This document shows positions 5,642 to 8,009 of a DNA stretch of 8,009 nucleotides, piece by piece. The notes under the pieces are model-generated. The model was not told the origin of the DNA, did no database searches, and saw only the letters and a list, made by a program, of their open reading frames with translations. The translations under genes and the position numbers were made by a program. Source of the stretch: Gammaproteobacteria bacterium (GTDB lineage Bacteria > Pseudomonadota > Gammaproteobacteria > Chromatiales > Chromatiaceae); assembly GCA_019136395.1 (NCBI GenBank), contig JAGVUH010000450.1:1-8009 (forward strand). Direction: 5' to 3'. Every line of letters begins with the position of its first letter. Positions within the stretch are counted from its first letter, which is position 1.

Positions 5642-6140
5642 ATGCCCAACGCCCAACTCTATCGCTACCAGCCCGCTATCGTCCACGGCCCCCATGGCCA
5701 TGACCCGCGCCCCCTTGGCCCCGATGGCGAGGATTACCACGATACCCTTACGGAACTCTGCGAGCTCGACGGCTGGCGTTACGTCGCCGTCCCCGCCGGC
5801 ATCGCCCCCCAGATCCCCGCAGCCCTCCCCCGCCGGCATCGCCCCCCAGATCCCCGCAGCCCTCACCACCTGGGAAGCCGTCGACCTGTCGCCCGCCTTG
5901 CGCGAAGCCATCAAGGCCGCCAGTCCGCACGCGCAACTGATCGCGCAGCGCGTCATTGATCTGATCCGTGCCAAGTATCCGTTGGATGAGGAGCTGTACT
6001 TTGCCAGGATCGCGGTCGGCGCCCTTCAGAATAGCTACACCCTGCTGCCTGGCGAGGCTGAGGCCCTGGCGCAGTACCAGACCGATGTTGAGGCTGCGCG
6101 GGAATGGGGTCGCACCGAACGGGCGAAGATCGGGCTATGA
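5642..6140 (+). pseudogene. Phage hypothetical gene split by a 37-bp tandem duplication
   Basis: The ATG at 5642 opens MPNAQLYRYQPAIVHGPHGH... up to VAVPAGIAPQIPAAL. In the current sequence this frame runs into low-complexity Arg/Pro/His and stops at 5957-5959 after 105 residues. The natural continuation, PAALTTWEAVDLSPALREAI to AREWGRTERAKIGL, is in another frame ending at 6140. Removing one 37-bp copy restores a single 153-residue frame. The product is not recognised: an N-terminal part with YHDTLTELCELDGWRYVAVP, then a helical part with RAKYPLDEELYFARIAVGAL. Its position after tail-fibre/DGR genes suggests a minor tail or assembly protein, but that is a guess. It may be truly broken, phase-variable, or an assembly error. 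Confidence 0.75.
5791..5864 (+). repeat. Exact 37-bp tandem duplication
   Basis: Two identical adjacent units, 5791-5827 and 5828-5864, each beginning CCCCGCCGGCATCG and ending CAGCCCTC. Because 37 is not a multiple of three, the second copy shifts the frame of the surrounding gene. Perfect identity suggests a recent event, by slippage or misassembly. Confidence 0.95.
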
Positions 6141-6241
6141 ACCGCCTCGACACGCACGACATCGCCTTTTGGTTCCTCGTTGCCAGCGTGCTGATGGCCC
6201 TCGCCGTGCAACTGAGCGCCTGGCTAGGGTGGACGCTGTGA
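6137..6241 (+). CDS. Small single-span membrane protein (34 aa)
   Basis: Starts in an ATGA overlap with the stop of the preceding gene and ends in a GTGA overlap with the next. After MNRLDTHDI the chain is hydrophobic (AFWFLVASVLMALAVQLSAW) and ends LGWTL, giving one membrane helix with a short polar N-terminus. No family is recognised. Tight overlaps and the neighbouring membrane genes suggest translation as part of a late-gene unit, perhaps lysis. A similar ending (AAWLGFEL) reappears at 6884-6931. Confidence 0.55.
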   Translation: MNRLDTHDIAFWFLVASVLMALAVQLSAWLGWTL

Positions 6242-6332
6242 CCGCCTACCTCGCCATTGGTGCGGCCCTGACCTACGGGGCCTGAGCGCGGCGGACGTGG
6301 ATGAGCTGTTCGAGTTGGCCGCCACCCTATGA
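6238..6332 (+). pseudogene. Small membrane-type gene with probable one-base deletion
   Basis: GTG at 6238 starts TAYLAIGAALTYGA and hits TGA at 6283-6285 after 15 residues. One base out of frame the sequence continues sensibly as LSAADVDELFELAATL to a TGA at 6330-6332. Adding one base near 6280-6282 would give a coherent protein of about 31 residues. A nine-codon frame (MNLSPREAD, 6329-6358) starts inside its stop and is not considered a gene. Confidence 0.4.
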
Positions 6333-6359
6333 ACCTCTCCCCACGAGAGGCCGATTAAC

Positions 6360-6443
6360 ATGGGTCGTGGCGTCATCGAGCCCGAGCGTCCGCGTCCCGT
6401 CAAGGTCACGGACCTGCTCACCCACCATGCGTGGGCGGAGTAA
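6360..6443 (+). CDS. Small hypothetical protein (27 aa)
   Basis: MGRGVIEPERPRPVKVTDLL followed by THHAWAE. The ATG is preceded by GAGAGG (6345-6350, nine-base spacing), a good ribosome binding site, and the TAA is one base before a strong hairpin. It is a short basic/proline-rich peptide without membrane segment or recognised family. The start signal and the hairpin after it are the main support. Confidence 0.4.
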   Translation: MGRGVIEPERPRPVKVTDLLTHHAWAE

Positions 6444-6444
6444 C

Positions 6445-6469
6445 GCTTGCGCCCATCATGGGCGCAAGC
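6445..6469 (+). terminator. Perfect 11-bp stem hairpin after a stop codon, terminator-like
   Basis: GCTTGCGCCCA and its exact reverse complement TGGGCGCAAGC are separated by three bases. The structure starts one base after a TAA. The only T-run nearby (TTTT at 6481-6484) is 11 bases downstream, so it is not a canonical intrinsic terminator. It may work as a weak terminator, an mRNA stabiliser or a boundary to the AT-richer gene that follows. Confidence 0.5.
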
Positions 6470-6513
6470 AGCCTAAACAATTTTCAGATTTTGCAACGTT
6501 TGTGGAAAAAGTG

Positions 6514-6852
6514 ATGACGAAATCAGACATTGGCTTACTCAAACGAGCAGCGAAGGCAGTGCGGAAAAAACACATCGCCCGCCCGCATGGCAATGAGCCT
6601 GGGCTGTTTGTCCTGATAGACGAAACCAGCGGGTATTACTGGAACCCGCTAAGCGATGACGGAGAAGCGTTTAGGCTGGCCATGCAGCTTAGCCTGTCTA
6701 TTGTGGTAGATGCCGAGCGCGGCGTGGCTCAAGTCGGTCGTCACGATTTCAAAAAAGATGTGCGCGTGGAAAACCACACTGGGCTGCGCGCGGCTGCCAG
6801 ACGCGCCATTGTAAAAGCCGCATCCAAAGTTTACCGGATGAAGAAAACATGA
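6514..6852 (+). CDS. Phage ABA-sandwich-like hypothetical protein
   Basis: A 112-residue protein with MTKSDIGLLKRAAKAVRKKH, then FVLIDETSGYYWNPLSDDGE, AFRLAMQLSLSIVVDA and a C-terminal helix LRAAARRAIVKAASKV. The WNPL-DDG-A-RLA pattern and the closing RRAIV are features I associate with small phage proteins of the 'phage ABA sandwich' type, function unknown. The start at 6514 is preferred over the in-frame ATG at 6301 because upstream codons are low-complexity Ser/Pro/Arg and cross other genes; GGAAAA lies just upstream. It is less GC-rich than its neighbours, which suggests separate acquisition. Confidence 0.6.
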   Translation: MTKSDIGLLKRAAKAVRKKHIARPHGNEPGLFVLIDETSGYYWNPLSDDGEAFRLAMQLSLSIVVDAERGVAQVGRHDFKKDVRVENHTGLRAAARRAIVKAASKVYRMKKT

Positions 6853-6934
6853 ACCTCGACCCGCCCGCCATGCCGCTTGCGCCCTGATCGCCGGCGCGGC
6901 GCAGCTTGCCGCGTGGCTGGGGTTTGAATTATGA
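6849..6934 (+). pseudogene. Remnant of a small membrane-protein gene
   Basis: ATG at 6849 overlaps the previous stop (ATGA) but reads only MNLDPPAMPLAP before TGA. One frame over, the sequence continues LIAGAAQLAAWLGFEL to a TGA (6932-6934) that overlaps the next start in ATGA. The organisation and the ending resemble the intact gene at 6137-6241 (ALAVQLSAWLGWTL). I read it as a frameshifted relative, although a non-ATG start for the second part cannot be excluded. Confidence 0.4.
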
Positions 6935-7374
6935 CTCGCGCCGAAGTTCGCCGGCTTCAGATCAATCTCAACGATCTTGGCTATGGGCCACTCACGGTTG
7001 ACGGCATCTATGGCCCCAAGACCGATGCCGCCTTCCGCAAGCAGACGCAAGAGAACATCACGCCCGAGGTGATTTATCCGCCAGTAGCCAAACCCTGGTG
7101 GACCAGTCGCGCCGCACTGGGGCTGCTAGCGAGTGTCCTGGCGCTGCTCGCCGGGCGCTTCGGCTTCGAGGTGAACGATGGCCAGATTACCGACATCCTG
7201 CTCAAGGCTGTCGAATTGGGTGGCTTGGCCCTCGCTGCCTGGGGCACGGTGCGCCGCAGTGCGCCGATTGATCCGACGCTCGTGGCTCGGGTTGGTACTC
7301 GTGATCTGCGGCTGCCAGTGCGCACCCACGGGGCGGCTGACAGCGATCCCCGCGGCGTTTTCCGAGATTCCTGA
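6931..7374 (+). CDS. Peptidoglycan-binding domain / membrane protein, holin-like
   Basis: 147 residues. Residues 5-36 (EVRRLQINLNDLGYGPLTVD, then GIYGPKTDAAFR) match the PG_binding_1 repeat pattern. After a Pro-rich linker, W56-W57 lead into a hydrophobic span (about 59-77), and a second moderately hydrophobic helix lies at about 87-105, ending in VRRS. This layout resembles small phage holin-type or cell-wall-associated lysis proteins. GGGG at 6919-6922 precedes the ATG by eight bases. The last ~37 residues overlap the following gene in another frame and look like unselected read-through, so the true C-terminus may once have been shorter. Confidence 0.6.
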   Translation: MTRAEVRRLQINLNDLGYGPLTVDGIYGPKTDAAFRKQTQENITPEVIYPPVAKPWWTSRAALGLLASVLALLAGRFGFEVNDGQITDILLKAVELGGLALAAWGTVRRSAPIDPTLVARVGTRDLRLPVRTHGAADSDPRGVFRDS

Positions 7375-7594
7375 GTCGACCGCGCTATTGCAACTCTTGC
7401 CCGCGATCATCGCTGCCATAAAGGCCATTGAAGAGGCTATCCCCGGCCAAGGCCAGGGGGAGGCCAAACTGGCGGCGATTCGTGAAATACTCGAATCAGT
7501 CAGCGGGCAAGCGACAACGCTCTGGCCATTCATTGAAAAGGCCATTGGCATATTGGTTGCGCTCTTCAACCGCACGGGCGTGTTCGCCAAATGA
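7259..7594 (+). CDS. Small lipoprotein of the lysis region
   Basis: GTG at 7259 gives a 111-residue protein with a clear lipoprotein-type signal: basic MRRLIRR, hydrophobic SWLGLVLVI, then C17-G18-C19 as a plausible lipobox with C19 as the lipidated residue. The mature part has LLPAIIAAIKAIEEAIPGQG (47-66), a second helical region and a hydrophobic segment WPFIEKAIGILVALF (89-103), ending NRTGVFAK. Similar short proteins occur near phage lysis genes; the exact family is not recognised. It overlaps the preceding gene by 116 bp in another frame and overlaps the next by four (ATGA). The ATG at 7178 is rejected because it lacks a signal-like N-terminus. Confidence 0.55.
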   Translation: MRRLIRRSWLGLVLVICGCQCAPTGRLTAIPAAFSEIPESTALLQLLPAIIAAIKAIEEAIPGQGQGEAKLAAIREILESVSGQATTLWPFIEKAIGILVALFNRTGVFAK

Positions 7595-7689
7595 GTGCCG
7601 CCCTCTTGCGCTACGTGCCCGTCTTCGCCCACGGCCTGCTCGCTGGGGCCTTGCTGGCATTAACCGCTTCCGGGTTCACCAATGGGTGA
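7591..7689 (+). CDS. Small single-span membrane protein (32 aa)
   Basis: MSAALLRYVPVFAHGLLAGA then LLALTASGFTNG. Starts in an ATGA overlap with the lipoprotein stop and ends eight bases inside the next gene. The whole chain is hydrophobic enough for one membrane helix. Overlaps on both sides support translation; the function is unknown. Confidence 0.5.
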   Translation: MSAALLRYVPVFAHGLLAGALLALTASGFTNG

Positions 7690-8009
7690 AGAGGAGCTGC
7701 GGAGACAATTGCACGACGATCAGATGGCGAAAATCCGCAGTCTGGAAATGCAGTTGATCTCCCTGGCCCGCGAAATGAGCGATGTGCGCACGCACACGCA
7801 GCACGAGCTGGACGACCTCAAGGAGGAGGTCGAGCGCTTCTGCACCTGGATGCAAACCGATAGTGCCCGAAGCGCTTGGTTTTATGGCGCCGAAAACGAA
7901 CTGCGTGAAGTGGTGGAGGGTAGTCAATGGCTGAAGAACACCAAGAGGCTGATTGTGTGGGCCAGCGGATTGCTGGCCGGGGTTATTATGGCGTGGAACG
8001 CCGTCGAGG
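7682..8009 (+). CDS. Coiled-coil / membrane-anchored phage protein (3' end outside window)
   Basis: ATG at 7682 opens a frame with no stop to the window end (109 codons). Residues 1-58 are highly charged and helical with coiled-coil spacing (EEELRRQL, MAKIRSLEMQLISLAREM, ELDDLKEEVERF). Residues about 88-107 (KRLIVWASGLLAGVIMAWNA) form a membrane helix. A coiled coil followed by one C-terminal span recalls XhlA-type holin-associated proteins, which fits the lysis-like neighbourhood, but the resemblance is architectural only. Confidence 0.6.
   Translation, partial: MGEEELRRQLHDDQMAKIRSLEMQLISLAREMSDVRTHTQHELDDLKEEVERFCTWMQTDSARSAWFYGAENELREVVEGSQWLKNTKRLIVWASGLLAGVIMAWNAVE

Noticed and set aside
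1..8009. CRISPR array, tRNA, integrase, attachment site or insertion sequence
   Set aside because: No regularly spaced repeats, tRNA-like cloverleaf, recombinase motif or transposase was found. The only direct repeats are VR/TR, the 37-bp duplication and the tape measure 16-mer.

Overview
This is part of a tailed-phage (prophage) genome with high GC content. Reading along the + strand it runs from the end of the tail tape measure gene, through a tail protein and a tail fibre, into a complete diversity-generating retroelement (DGR), and then into a cluster of small, tightly overlapping membrane-protein genes that looks like a lysis region. All recognisable genes are on the + strand. Base composition and protein style suggest a prophage of a GC-rich proteobacterium, perhaps a gamma- or betaproteobacterium. 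No host gene is present to fix the taxon, so that is a weak inference.

Layout: 2-697, C-terminal end of a tape measure protein (5' end outside the window); 697-1620, tail-associated protein with a carbohydrate-binding-like N-terminus; 1669-3645, 658-residue tail fibre and DGR target; 3708-4205, accessory protein Avd; 4209-4321, template repeat (TR); 4512-5564, DGR reverse transcriptase; 5642-6140, a phage gene split by an exact 37-bp tandem duplication; 6137-8009, small overlapping genes including single-span membrane proteins, a peptidoglycan-binding/membrane protein, an overlapping lipoprotein and a coiled-coil/membrane protein cut by the window end.

The core of the window is the DGR, in the order target-VR, avd, TR, RT known from Bordetella phage BPP-1. 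The last codons of the target (variable region, VR, 3519-3631) and the TR align without gaps over 113 bp. They differ at 14 positions, and at every one the TR has an adenine. All 14 lie in the first two bases of AAY (Asn) codons, so any substitution avoids a stop codon. The reverse transcriptase carries the DGR hallmark IGxxxSQ in place of the usual QGxxxSP, plus YVDD. By established DGR biology, RNA from the TR is copied with errors at adenines by the RT-Avd complex and the cDNA replaces the VR, diversifying the presumed receptor-binding tip of the fibre.

DGRs are a known system, so the element itself is not new. Less ordinary details here are: an open frame that starts with an ATG just before the TR, runs through it and ends in an ATGA overlap with the RT start; a terminator-like hairpin between TR and RT; a beta-rich FCCH-like insert inside the fibre's C-type-lectin region; an Avd with a long Pro/Ala/Arg tail; and several frameshifted small genes downstream.
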